Assembly (NCBI GenBank): GCA_011947345.1
Contig: JAAVTG010000568.1
Span: forward strand, 248,001-312,000
Reading direction: 5' to 3'
Length of the DNA: 64,000 nt
Origin: Phytophthora quininea
Lineage: Eukaryota; Oomycota; Peronosporomycetes; Peronosporales; Peronosporaceae
A program made the translations under genes and the position numbers. Below are positions 51,397 to 62,200 of the stretch, piece after piece (position 1 is the first letter of the stretch; every line of letters starts with the position of its first letter). Under the pieces are notes generated by a model. It worked only from the letters and a program-made list of their open reading frames with translations, searched no databases and was not told the DNA's origin.

Positions 51397-52236
51397 ATGT
51401 CCGCCTCGTCGCTCTTCTTCCGTCGTAAGATCGGCGACGCACTCTTCGGCCAAGTGCTGGAGTGTCAGATGCGAAACCCTCCGCGCCAAATCGTCGCCGT
51501 CAAGTGCATCGCGATGCCCTACGCCGCCCAACGACGGTCGGAAACCAGACGCTCGCTCGACGACCCACTGCAGGAACGACGAGTGTCGGACCTGCTCGTC
51601 TCGAACGGTGGCCACCCAAACGTCGTCCGAGCCTACTTCCACTACCAGGAGAACCGGACGCTCTACCTCGTCAACGAGTTCTGCGCCGACGGCGACCTCT
51701 ACAACCACCTCACGGTCGCCCACAACGGCACCGTGAGCGAGAACCAGTCGGTTCGACTCATGCGGCAGATCCTCGCTGGTGTCGACTACCTGCACCGCGA
51801 AATCAGGATCGCCCACCGCGACTTGTCGCTTGAAAACGTCTTGATGCACAATGGTGTGTGCAAAATCTCGGACTTTGGGCTGTCGGTGACGGTCAACTGC
51901 CGCTGCTCCGACCGTGTGGGCAAAGAGTACTACATGGCCCCCGAGGTGGTGGCGGGCGAAGAGTACGACCCCGCCAAGGCGGACGTCTGGTCGCTGGGGA
52001 TCATATGGTTCGTCATGTTGACGGGCTCTCCGCTCGTCTCGATCGCATCTCGGAAAAACAAACCGTTCGTCGCCTTCGAGCAAATTGGAGTGGCCGCAGT
52101 ATTTAAGTCGTGGAAGGTGGACACCAAGTTGACAGCAAAAGTGATCGACCTGGTGTCGCGAATGCTCAAAGTGAATCCGGCCGAGAGGTTTTCGATCGAC
52201 GAGGTGCTAGAACACCCCGTTTTCAAGACACGATGA
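51397..52236 (+). CDS. Serine/threonine protein kinase (CAMK-like)
   Basis: ATG at 51397 (MSASSLFFRRKIGDALFGQV) gives 279 residues, essentially a bare kinase domain. The Gly-rich loop is weak (IGDALFGQV). The ATP-anchoring Lys is in IVAVKCI, and the hinge is YLVNEFCADGDLYNHL. The catalytic loop is HRDLSLENVLMHN, the metal site DFGLSV, and the APE motif is YYMAPEVVAGEEYDP, then DVWSLGIIWFVMLTGSPLVS. A final ...RMLKVNPAERFSIDEVLEHP matches subdomain XI. HRDLSLEN (S in place of the usual K) is notable: the +2 lysine after HRD that usually contacts phosphate is missing, although such 'LSLEN' kinases are frequent in oomycetes. No regulatory domain is present. Confidence 0.85.
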   Translation: MSASSLFFRRKIGDALFGQVLECQMRNPPRQIVAVKCIAMPYAAQRRSETRRSLDDPLQERRVSDLLVSNGGHPNVVRAYFHYQENRTLYLVNEFCADGDLYNHLTVAHNGTVSENQSVRLMRQILAGVDYLHREIRIAHRDLSLENVLMHNGVCKISDFGLSVTVNCRCSDRVGKEYYMAPEVVAGEEYDPAKADVWSLGIIWFVMLTGSPLVSIASRKNKPFVAFEQIGVAAVFKSWKVDTKLTAKVIDLVSRMLKVNPAERFSIDEVLEHPVFKTR

Positions 52237-52442
52237 ACAAGAGCGACACAAGGTAAGGCAAGCTACCGAAATATAGTCATCTCTGCTATCGCTACAGTAG
52301 AATATTTAAAGCTTATTCCCACCCACCGCATGAAGTGAAAATGAGCAAACTTAAAGAAATTCATTAGGCCAGCACTAAACTTCATCAACGACATATCACA
52401 CGTGTTTTGCTGTCTGCTTCAAAGACGTCTGCTCTCACGAGC

Positions 52443-52715
52443 TCAACTTTTCTTGCAGAGCTTCGGGCTTAAGCACCGAGACGACTGGCTCGGACACGTT
52501 TCACCTGTAGTCATGGGGGCATCGAGGTACTCGCACTTGCTCAAAAGTGCCGGCGAAATGCTACGTCCTTGGTCGACTGCACTCGCCACCAGCGTCGCTT
52601 GTAGCAGGGACGTCTTGCCGTGAATTACCAGCACTGAGCTGTGCTTGTAGTCATCGACAGTTTCTGGGGCCCTTGGTACTTGAAACCAGTCTTCCGCACA
52701 CATGACGAATGGCAT
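52443..52715 (-). CDS. Short hypothetical ORF
   Basis: ATG at 52715 gives 90 residues (MPFVMCAEDWFQVPRAPETV) with VLVIHGKTSLLQATLVASAV, which recalls the helix after a P-loop, but the upstream glycine of a Walker A motif is missing. It may be a fragment of an ATPase or chance. No neighbour supports either view. Confidence 0.25.
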   Translation of the reverse strand: MPFVMCAEDWFQVPRAPETVDDYKHSSVLVIHGKTSLLQATLVASAVDQGRSISPALLSKCEYLDAPMTTGETCPSQSSRCLSPKLCKKS

Positions 52716-52739
52716 CTAAAATTGCTAGCGGACCTGGGG

Positions 52740-52830
52740 ATCACAGTTCGAAGAACTGTGCGTTGCGTTGAGTTAAGTTAAGTTGGGCTAAGTTGAGTTG
52801 AGGTGAGGTGAGGTGAGCTTTAAAGTTGAG
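52740..52830. repeat. GTTGA/GTTAA and GGTGA short tandem repeat
   Basis: The sequence GAGTTAAGTTAAGTTGGGCTAAGTTGAGTTGAGGTGAGGTGAGG consists of imperfect 5-bp units. It is a simple microsatellite without an apparent function. Confidence 0.7.
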
Positions 52831-52907
52831 TTGGTGTTGCATTGGAACGAGAAGCTAGACTAGTTGCAATACTTCTTGGCGGGGCCATTGTCGAACCCGT
52901 ACAATAT

Positions 52908-53194
52908 TTATCCTCGGCGCTTGAGAGCGTACAAAACATCGATCGTCTTTACAGTCTTTCGATTCGCATGCTGGGTGTACACGACAGCGTCGCTGATCAG
53001 ACACTTCAGATACACCTTGAGAACGGCACGCATGTACTCCTCCACGAGAGCCGACATTCTGATTACACCCGCACGGAGAGCGAGTCGGCGGATTGACCTC
53101 TCGGAAATGTCTTGAATAATATCCCGCAGTATGAAGCGATGGCGGTCGGCGCCACCTTTGCCCACACCTTTGCGCCTTTGCCGCGGTCAGACAT
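52908..53194 (-). pseudogene. Highly divergent histone H4-like gene
   Basis: ATG at 53194 encodes MSDRGKGAK, then after one frame change at 53167-53168 (one added C in the plus-strand CC run restores it) [16 protein letters not shown] and on through [57 protein letters not shown] to TAA. Codons after the stop still read ILYGF, like the normal H4 end, so the stop replaces an arginine. The histone fold is recognisable throughout but about half the residues differ from the near-invariant H4. By H4 numbering K5, K8 and K12 are kept but K16 is Asp and K20 is Phe. It is either a decaying pseudogene or a very unusual H4 variant. Confidence 0.75.
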
Positions 53195-53608
53195 GGACCC
53201 CCAGTTGACGCGTATCAAGTTGTCAGTCGAGCTTGACGGTGCCTGCAAAAGTGACAATGAGGGTTGCTAGATGCTTGCTAGGTGCATGGGGGATATTGTA
53301 TCACCATGTCCCCTATTAAAAAAACGAGCCCTTAGTCCTACTGTACGACCTTCCCCACATTGCAGCAAGCTTACAGGTTGAAGCTGCCACGGCAACGTCG
53401 CTGGGCATTCCGTTCAAGCTGCTGCTTACGCACCGTAGGCCAGCGCTGGGTGCTTCTTCTCGTCGCCCATGCTCGTGGGCCCAAGGAAAACGCGCGTGCG
53501 TTCGAGCGCTTAAGAGGCGGCGGAGTAACGAGAGAGCGCAGGAGCAAAGTCAATCAGTCCCTAAATGATGCGTGGTAATTGAACTACAACTACAACCGAA
53601 TTTTTGAT
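53195..53608. other. Intergenic, holds one half of a shared 17-bp motif
   Basis: The stretch TGTCCCCTATTAAAAAA at 53307-53323 recurs at 63481-63497. Otherwise nothing is recognised. Confidence 0.4.
53307..53323 (+). repeat. Motif shared with 63481-63497
   Basis: TGTCCCCTATTAAAAAA occurs here and near the right end of the window in the same orientation, followed in both places by a short purine-rich tract and AGCCC. This may be an end of a repeated element; no longer similarity is apparent. Confidence 0.4.
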
Positions 53609-54333
53609 TTAGCTACTCATGTACTTCTTCAGATCCGAGACGCATGCTAATATTTGGTCATGCTTGCGGCTAGCATCAAATAGCTTGCGTTGTATAGCAT
53701 GCCACTGCTCTAGGGCCTGTTTGTCTCTCTTCTGAAACCACATGAATAGCTGAATCACTTCGCAGTCCATGTGACTGTGACTGGGATGTCGCTCGGTGCT
53801 CGAACGAATGCAGGGAGCTGTATCGAGGTCTCCCGTCGGCACACGCGAAGGCTCGGAAGACGGCCAGCTGATGCTTGACTGCGATGGCGTGGTGTCGACA
53901 TCATCACCAACTACACGGGCGTTCACGACCCCAACTGGAATGCATTCAATGTCACTGGATCCCTCTCCATCGTACTCCGCTGGGGGCACTCTCTTGCTGA
54001 TGGTTCAGTAGCTTTGAGATGGGTACCCGCTTGCATGTTCGCTTCTGGCACTCGAGCTGACGTAAGGATCTTTCTCTTCTCCTCCAACGCACTTTTCGCA
54101 AGAGCATTTCCTTGTTCATGCCGGCATTTGTTGGCAGCTGTGCACAAGCATGCGAACTTGCGCTTCAGACTCTGGGAATGCCTTTCTTTCCAAGTCTCGT
54201 TCCTCCTGGTATTGTATAGCTCTGCAACGGCGATCCAGCCTGAGGACTTGGCGGGAAGGCGACCGGCAACAACCTGCAGCAAGAGCCTCTGCTCGTCATA
54301 ACTGTAGTTGCGCGAACCCCGAGTCTTTTGCAT
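53609..54333 (-). CDS. DUF6818-like SANT/Myb-type protein (one frameshift)
   Basis: ATG at 54333 (MQKTRGSRNYSYDEQRLLLQ) starts a domain reading RGSRNYSYDEQRLLLQVVAG, RLPAKSSGWIAVAELYN and SQSLKRKFACLCTAANKCRH. This G-x-x-NYS-x-x-E...LP...W..VA..YN...LKRKF pattern belongs to the Myb/SANT-like domain (DUF6818) that is abundant in oomycetes and often linked to mobile elements. The frame shifts after KATEP at 54002-54003, where one more base restores SKRVPPAEYDGEGSSDIECI and a Ser/Thr-rich region ending with a helical segment (FDASRKHDQILACVSDLKKY). The total would be 241 residues. Likely DNA-binding; target unknown. Confidence 0.6.
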
Positions 54334-54760
54334 CTGTAGTGTGGCAGGTTTAATGCCAAATGTACTTGTCAATCAGCGGCACTGTGAAAGAGCAACGTGC
54401 AGCTTAGCTTGCCTCTGGCACGGCGAGTTCTCAAATGGCCGTGCGGTTGGTGCCTCGTGAGTAGATTGTTCCATATTCTGCTGATTGCGCATCTTTGGGC
54501 TGCTGAAGCACCGTCAAATATGAGCACCAAAACCGGTATCTGTTGTTGCATCTTAAACGCACATGACAATAAATGCATAAACGCACAGGACAACTGCATA
54601 AACAAAGTACTTCGAAGTAACTAGACATCGCTGGTGCTCACTGGTCAGCCTTGGGCGTCTGGTGAAGCGATGAAGGGTAGATAAAGGTAGGAAAGTAATA
54701 TATTTGGTTGTTATGGTTAAATGTGTATCAGGAAAATGACTTGCTCTCTTGCCTCGCTCT

Positions 54761-55479
54761 TCACCACGATAAATCTCTCAGTCGGACCGTAGCCTGGCAC
54801 TCCTTTTCTCGGTACAAAGCCAGCTTCGAGCAGTCGCTGATAGTTACGATTGTGTCGGGTGTAGGAAGTCCTTCGGAGGAGGATTCGCAGTTCCACATCG
54901 TAGCTGTAAACAACAGCGAGTTCACGGCATCACGATTCTTGTCGTATTGGTCACGAAATAGCTGTGTATACCCACAGAACACGTTAGCAAAGCATACAGC
55001 GTTCCCTTATATCAGAAAACATACCGCAAGAAGGTCTTCCAGTGGCTCTGGCGAAGCTGCATCAATGAAATGTAGTTTCACAAAAGTGAGGCCTTTGTGA
55101 GCATGATCAGAAATCCACAAAAGCTTCAGTCGTTGGGTGGGTCTTTGGTCAGTGCTGCCAGAAGCCTGGAGATGCTGCTGGAGATCTGCGCACCACGTCA
55201 TACAAAACGGCGCCGTTAGATTATTGATGAGGCCATCTAAAGTGAACGCATACCTTCTACACTCGATATAACCAGACCAGGATCAACAAGAAGCTGGCGA
55301 AGCCGCTGGTACGGGGTCTGCCGCGGCTGAAGAGCTTGATTCTCTTCTTGAGCTTGTGTAAGTGATGTAACGGGCGACGTGCGGACCATGACAACCTCTG
55401 CAGAGGGCTTTACCTTTGCTGATCTGGTACTGCTGCTAGCAGCAGGCGAAGTAGTGGGTGTTTTGGACTTGGCGACCAT
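54761..55479 (-). CDS. Uncharacterised protein, three exons
   Basis: Exons 55479-55254, 55185-55025 and 54961-54761 join in frame through GT-AG introns of 68 and 63 bp. With the ATG at 55479 (MVAKSKTPTTSPAASSSTRS) the product has 195 residues. The N-terminal third is Ser/Thr/Lys-rich. The rest is globular and hydrophobic: LKLLWISDHAHKGLTFVKLH, FIDAASPEPLEDLLAVLF, RDQYDKNRDAVNSLLFTATM, ending LRDLSW. The frame is open further upstream to a possible acceptor at 55530 and a nearby short frame (MAGDPFGPFKLKGDTVAPNL) may be an additional 5' exon. I do not recognise the family. Correct splicing in three places argues for a real gene. Confidence 0.55.
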
Positions 55480-55539
55480 AGGCGAAATCGAAGACTGGGA
55501 ATCAAATCGAACCTCACGCTCTCGCACGCCTGTTAAAGC

Positions 55540-56377
55540 CCTGATGCGATGTGCTACAAACTAAGGTTGCATCCATACACTTGCATTCACTAGCATACAA
55601 TTGCCCCTTGCGAAACATATCTTGTCTGACGAGGTTCGGTGCAACAGTGTCTCCTTTTAATTTGAAGGGGCCAAATGGATCGCCCGCCATGCACACGAAT
55701 GGAGTAAACCAATGGGTTGAGCCAGCATTCGAAGATATGGAAGGATATACTAGTGTACACCTCTGTCTTATGTTAAAATTTATGGTTCACTTCAATGTCC
55801 ACAGATGCGCTGCACGTTGTTGCGATGCGGCATTGATCTCTACGCAATACGACGTCATGCTTTCTTCACCATTTGCCTTGCACAAAGAACGCAAACGCAC
55901 ACCGTGTTTTCCTGGTGCTTTTGATGCATACAGAGACCCGTGGCCATTGTCCGACGCATATGCGGAACGATGATGAGCAAGTGAGGACAGGCGTGCGAGC
56001 CACAACGGTTTGGTATCCTGAGCACAAGCTACGTTGAATCTACGCGGTGGTGTACCACCTCACTGTCTCCTGTAATAAAATAGGGCCCACTTGGAAGTCG
56101 ATGGGCAAAGGTATGCTTCGTGACAGCTTCATTGCTTTGGGTTGTACATAGCGTTTAGCTATCACCAACGCTGACATTGCTTGCTGGTCCTTCGTACGAG
56201 CAAGCGAATGGAGACTTAAGCCGCCCCGTCATCCGATATCCGCTGTGAGAGCGAAGCGACACCAGCATCGGCGCGTGGCCGTCCAAAATTGAGCGCGTAG
56301 CCATCGCTTCCGTCCGCGATCTCCATAACTTTAGTAACGACGCTGTCATCATAGCATGACCCATCCACCTCAAGGAT
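55540..56377. other. Intergenic, nothing firm
   Basis: Apart from a possible extra 5' exon of the preceding minus-strand gene (55600-55696) I see no gene, RNA or repeat. Confidence 0.35.
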
Positions 56378-57246
56378 ATGAAACACAGCTCACTTATTGC
56401 CTGTATCGTCGTCCTTGTGGCTTATGGCAGCTTCCTTCATAAAGGCTACATATCCGCTGCCGAGGTCCGAGCTCACGTTCCAACTTGCCTCCGCCCGCAA
56501 CGAAAATGTTCGCGCCGAACTCTCAACACTCGCGGTTACCTCGTTCTCTACCGAGCTGTGCCCGATGAGATCACCAACCATTTGCGCTCGCTATCCCCAG
56601 AGGACACCAACATTTGGATCAACGAGACCTGGGACAACGTTGACCACGATGATCACCGCTTCCGAGCGTTCGTCCCTGATTCAACGGCCCGTGCGCTGAC
56701 AGTCGACCTCGACCGTCACTACCTCACGTTCTTCGAGAATGGCACTGTCACTGAGTGGCAATTCCTGAAGATGGTCGAAGGATCCGCCGACCAGCTCGTT
56801 CGGCGTGACTTCACTCCATGTTCTTTCGGACGAGAGAGTATAAACATGACCTCGGTTCCGGGCTCTATCTACCTGGCTCTAGAAGACAACACGTTCTTCT
56901 ACGCCTTTGGGTGGAGCAACCACATCGCCATGTTGTCCGCTCGAGGACTAACCCGACTCCATTAGGGCGACATTGTGCTCTTTCGCGGCGACTGCATGTT
57001 TGCCCGAGTGAGCTACACGATAACCAATGTCTGCGTCCACGGCTTCATTGACACGCCAAGCTTTGCACGCCCTCAGTATCACCCCCCGACATGGTCCCAG
57101 TGATGGACGACAGACGCGATGGGGACGATCGCTTCTGCTTCGTGATCAATTGCCCATTCCGTGCCAGCAGTCCGAACTCCCTTCGCAAGCACCTGAACCG
57201 CTTCCACGGCTTCTACTTTAGGAGCTCCCACCCGCAAGCACCCTAG
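56378..57246 (+). pseudogene. Oomycete protein with oxygenase-like core and C-terminal zinc-finger-like motif, broken
   Basis: ATG at 56378 (MKHSSLIACIVVLVAYGSFL) begins a readable frame: RGYLVLYRAVPDEITNHLRS, then WDNVDHDDHRFRAFVPD, YLALEDNTFFYAFGWSNH. TAG at 56963-56965 interrupts it just before GDIVLFRGDCMFARVSYTIT, NVCVHGFIDTP, a segment that resembles the metal-binding core of dioxygenase-like folds (RGD.xHA...N.R.H). At a C run (57082-57087) one extra base continues the protein as MVPVMDDRRDGDDRFCFVIN, CPFRASSPNSLRKHLNRFHG, a C2H2-like finger. The nonsense codon is real sequence decay; the second break may be a run-length error. I do not know the function. Confidence 0.45.
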
Positions 57247-57950
57247 TGGAATTCCGGATCCGCACGTCGCCTACAATCAAGAGTTAGCTTAGCAAATACG
57301 TAGTTCAGGTGATGTGCTATTTACCCATCGGCAATTCGTGCAGTCCAGAGATTGTAGGGGCGGCAATTGTTATCATTTTCCTTTTCAAAGAGCGTAGTGT
57401 TTGGCTGGTAGCTGACAAATGAAAATCGCAACTCGCTCTCTCCTTTACCATCCAGACTGGAACATGTAAGTCACCATTGCCGGCCGCATAAAGTTCATGG
57501 GTAGGAGGTAGCTTTGACACCAAACAATACGAATGCCGTACAGGTAGTGCTGTGCTACGTTACGACGTAAGCGTCCATAGGGGCATAATTAGTACCTGTT
57601 GCTCAAATACTGAATCACCTGTTGCTCGGTCTCCACGCGCACCTTCACGCCACGAGCAACACCACTTTGAGTAAAATGATCTGCAATTGGCGCGTACTCA
57701 CGTGGAAGTTGCCTCCACCATATACAAGGTCCAAGAAGAAACCTTAGACAGTAAGATAGTGACGGAGTGGCGTTCGACTTGTGCCAAGACAAACAAAAGG
57801 GAACAGTCATACTTGTTAGTGTCGCGAGTGACATCACGAGCAGCCTTTGCTACACTTACCCCGCTGACAGACGAGATTATTCAGTGGGCACATCCGTCTC
57901 AGGCTGCGATAGTCGAAGAAGCCCGACAAGAACAGCTTAGTTTGGAAACA
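57247..57950. other. Intergenic, nothing recognised
   Basis: Short frames on both strands (for example 57687-57974 plus, 57589-57837 minus) carry no motif that I can name. Confidence 0.35.
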
Positions 57951-57951
57951 A

Positions 57952-58690
57952 TTAGAATTCTCCAAGCAAGGTGAAGTAATCACACTGTAAACATGCATCG
58001 CCGCTGCTCGAGCACGGATACCAGCGACGATACATAGGAGTGTGCACACTCGTTTCGCTAGCTGGCACTCCTGGGGACACCATGGAGGTTGAAGAGCTAC
58101 TGGACGATGTATCAGTGGATCTGTTAGAGACTAAGCCTGGAGCGCGAGATGGAACGCTGTGGCGAGTGCACGAGAAGCCTCTCGTGGCGGCGCTGAAGCT
58201 CGTGGCGGAGTTGGGGAAGCGGATTTTGGTGCTGTCTCCGCCGTTCACATGGTCGGCGTCGATCTCGTCCGAGTTGAAGCAGATCTGGCCGTCGTTGTGC
58301 GCCTCGACGGTCAGGTAATTGATTGACCGACAGTGTCGGTGACAAGAGCGTGCTGTTGCCCGACGTGTACGCACCGAAATCGGCCTCGTTACTCACCGCC
58401 ACACTCGTCACATCGTCACATCGAGCTGGAGACTGGCCGAGTTGATCACCTCGGCGTGCATGGCGTAGCGACTCACGTCTGCGTCCGAGGCGGACAAGTA
58501 GACCGAGCTCTCCTCGCTAATAGCGAGCGTCACTGCACTGGCATCTCCAGTGGAGGCCAACACGTTATCCTCGATGACTGTAGTGCTCGCGTAGACGCTC
58601 ACAAAGCCGACGGAAGCCGATTTTGCTGTAAACGCTGCGTGTAGATGTACCACGGCTCGTCGATCGGCATGTCGTTGAGCCCGCGGTCTG
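57952..58690 (-). pseudogene. Secreted adhesin-like (GIN-domain-like) gene, broken
   Basis: Three minus-strand segments in successive frames read like one protein: ASTTVIEDNVLASTGDASAV, TLAISEESSVYLSASDADVS, NSASLQLDVTM; then VAVSNEADFGAYTSGNSTLL; then INYLTVEAHNDGQICFNSDE followed by a Ser-rich tail (STDTSSSSSSTSMVSPGVPA). Alternating beta-strand-like repeats and a Ser-rich end resemble 'head GIN domain' adhesin-type proteins of the cell surface. The first break lies in a duplicated GTGACGA motif at ~58405, the second near 58325. No start or signal peptide is attached. The family name is tentative. Confidence 0.35.
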
Positions 58691-59269
58691 GCATGAGCCT
58701 GCTGAACGTTCGTAGCGTATCACCGAGGTCACCGGCAGCCACGAACACTTTGAACGGGCTCACCACCGTTACTTGCAATATTCTTAGTTAACGTCGGCGA
58801 ACGATTCAAACCCGCCGACGACTTCCACTGCATGCTAGGCTCTGCTAAACAACCATCAAGAAGTTCCACCACTTCTGTATCTCTAGCTGCGAACACCGTG
58901 GCAGGTATGGTCGGAGTCAACAAAGCGTTATCAGTACTTTCATCTTTCACCCACTTTTTCATGAATTCTACTGACGGCAACAACCAAATGCATCACTATC
59001 GAAATGCAATCGAGCAGCGTTATCCAGTATGTTACGTCGCCTAAAAGCATCCAGAATGTGAGCTATTGACTGATCTGGAGTTGCTGTTGTCGGACAGGAA
59101 GCGGGGTCGAGCGTCAAGCTCTCCAAAATCGCGCTGTCGTCATCACCTTGCTCCCATACGTGGGGTAAAGCGCTATCTTCCCCACACCGTCGTCGCTGTC
59201 TACGTCGGTGGCGTAGAATAGGTCATCGCCTTCATCATCATCATCACCGCTGGTGCTGCCGTCTGAATC

Positions 59270-62200
59270 GGTGTTTGTCTTACTTAGAGCTGCTGCTGAC
59301 GCGTCTTCCCTCGCGTTTTTGTGCGTTCTACTCCACTGTAAAAATCCTCCATATTATTCATGATATATTCTACAAATTTGCTCCGCTGTAGTTTCCATAG
59401 CTCAAAGCACGATATCCACGTTTGCTCATACGAGCTGTGTGATGCACCGATCAGGTCGTCTAAACATCGGAATGGCTTGAAAAGCACCAGCGCCAGCACA
59501 GCGTATTTCCAGCGTTTTTCACTTGATGATCTTCCTTCGTTCTGGGGAGACGAAAGCTTTGAATAACAGGAACGACCTCTTTGTATCTCCTTCCTAGACA
59601 GTGAGTTTTGTGTAGCGGATGGGAGTCACAAAACGCAGTTGTGAGTTCGTCCTATTCTCGTGTTTTTTTCTTAAGTATCTACTTGCAAACTCATATAGAT
59701 ATGTTTCCTCCAACGTCTTCGGGCGAAATATATAATCATCAAAATAAGACACCCCAGGAGCTCGCACCTCTCAGAATAGCCACTAGTATCAACCAAATTG
59801 CACGAATATTCATCCGATCGCATAAGCTGCCTAACCACCTCTCCGAGAGGCAATGACAGACATCGAGTACTAGCATAACAACACGAACCGTGATAAAGAT
59901 AAAAAGCTGCTAGAGAACCAGCGATTTCGCGGCGATTGATAAGGTTGTAGATCATCGAAGCCACGCGCTTTCGACTCATAGCTAACCGGTCACCTTTCGA
60001 TCCTGTAGTCATAACTGCAGCAGCTTCACGTAGTTGACGTCTTTTTATGCTGCCACCGCGACTTGGGAATCGAATTGCTTTTGAGGCTTGGTGGTGTACT
60101 TACAGCAGTAATGAATTCTCTCCGTGGCGTCAATGCCGCCAAGTAGGATCTGTATGTCCTGATTGCACTTAAAGGTGGCCACGAGTTCATAATTGAAGCC
60201 ATTCATGAATTCGTGCCCCATGGTTCGCCTCACCTCTACTCCGGATGATTCAAACGACGTCTGGTCCATACGAGGCCGGGGAAACGGTATCTGCAGTAGG
60301 TGTCGTTTGGAGTAACTCCAGAGTGTTTGAAGCAGCTTGCTGTGTGGCACCATAGGTGCTGGTGCTGGTTCAGCAGCGTTGGTAAAACGGATTCCATGTG
60401 ATCTTGATTTTGCTGGGACATTCTTGCATCAAACGTAGATAAGGGCGACACCTCCAGCAACCGCGTTAGACTGTCATTTCGAAATGGGTCATCGTCTGCT
60501 TTGCACAGCAGCATTTGCCGTGTGTTCGCCCGACGCAACAACTGAGAAGTAAGCAATTCACTCTCGCGAATACACGTATCACTACAAAAACTCGCGTGGG
60601 CAGATTCTCGGTCGTTAATTACGTTCAATGCATGCTGCTTTGTGTCTCGGCAGATCTTCTCCGTGGTTGCCTGGACTTCGACTTCACAACTGGACAGCGG
60701 TCTCTCCCAAACTGGCCAGTACTCTGGCCGTGCCCCTACCAAAGCGCTGCGAATGAGATGCTGCGAGCTGAAACGGGTATTGCACCGGCTGCATTCCACC
60801 AATGCGGGCTCTGAGGGCTTGCAGCAATATCTTGCATTTGAAGTAGCTCCCCCAACGGATCTTTTCTCGCCTTCTCTGATATAGGTAGCCCCACAAGCTC
60901 ATGAAATCCAGCTCCGCAACCAGAGCATCGAAACTCGTCTAACGAAATCGGCAGGCCGTTTCGCACAATACTGTCGGCATAGGACGTCACTTTTTCACGA
61001 AATATATCTTCCTCAGGAGATTCTAAAAGCTTCCTGACCGCAACTGAGTTAGTAGGACAGGGTTTTAGCCAGATGAGCATGTGAATGTGCAAAGTACCTC
61101 GGCCCTGACTTTCTACCATTCCGAAAAACCTTTACATCACCGAGCAACCCCGAAATGGCAACCTTTTTCTTGTCTGCGGATCCATGCCGAGTGCGTAGCG
61201 AATAAATGCATCCACGTGCCTCATGAATAGACACGATGACGCGCAGACATTCTGACAACTAGCTTCTCGTAGTTCAGACTTTGGGGGTAGGCGAGCTTCT
61301 AGTGAATCGAACAAGGTCTTCACGGACGAAACCCCAGTGTACTGCGCCAACACCTGTGAATTGTCCGAATTTGGCGTTAAGGTCACGAACAATGCTGGTT
61401 GCCCGTACCTAGTCTGATATGAAAACGCCTTGTGGCGACATTGAGCCCTCTCGGCATTGCTGCCCCATACGGACCTCGATCCGATCTCAACCGACTTCAG
61501 AAACTTTTGAGCGACAGAATTATCTGGCGGTCTCCACGGCAAACACCCTTGACGCCGCCTTTCGTTTTCAAGCAGAGCTTTTCCTAACTGCTCACTAGTG
61601 AGACTGTCGGATCCTTCAAAATGCTGTGGAAACCGTTGACAGCGAACGTGGTGTTGGATAACCGTATTTCTTAAAGAAATCCTGTCGAATTCAATCAACG
61701 CAAATAATTCATCCTCTGCGAATTGTCGCTCGCTGAGCGTCGTGTAATACTTGATGCATTCTTGGACAGACACCTTGACGCGCCGATGCTCTCCCGGGTG
61801 GCCTCGTCCAAATGGAAATAGGTGTGGGAATACACGCGCCAACAACGTTCCTGAAATATCACTTGCAATGTAGTTGGATCTGCGAACCTCGAATTCACGT
61901 TCACGTTATCTTGTTGCATTATCTAGTGGCACAGCAGGATGGTCTCGTACGGAAACTAGCGTTCCAGTATCAGTTAGTCCGATTCGCCGCTCTAGCACGC
62001 TGCATTCGTTGGCATTACAGCAGACACGCCACGCATCCGATTCTCCGCGAACGCTATCGTGCTGTCAATTCATTTCCCCATCCAGATGCTCTTCGGGGTC
62101 TGCAACACACTCTACAAAGGCATCCTCAACACGCCTGTCCGTATAATCGCTAGCGGTCACGGACTCGCCTTCGGTAACACTCGCGAATAAATGATTGTTG

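Noticed and set aside
51244..52083. 279-codon minus-strand frame over the protein kinase
   Set aside because: Antisense shadow of a clear kinase; no motif and a His/Val/Asp-rich composition typical of reverse reading.
57687..57974. 95-codon plus-strand frame as a gene
   Set aside because: No ATG at its start, no motif and no splice context that convincingly extends it.
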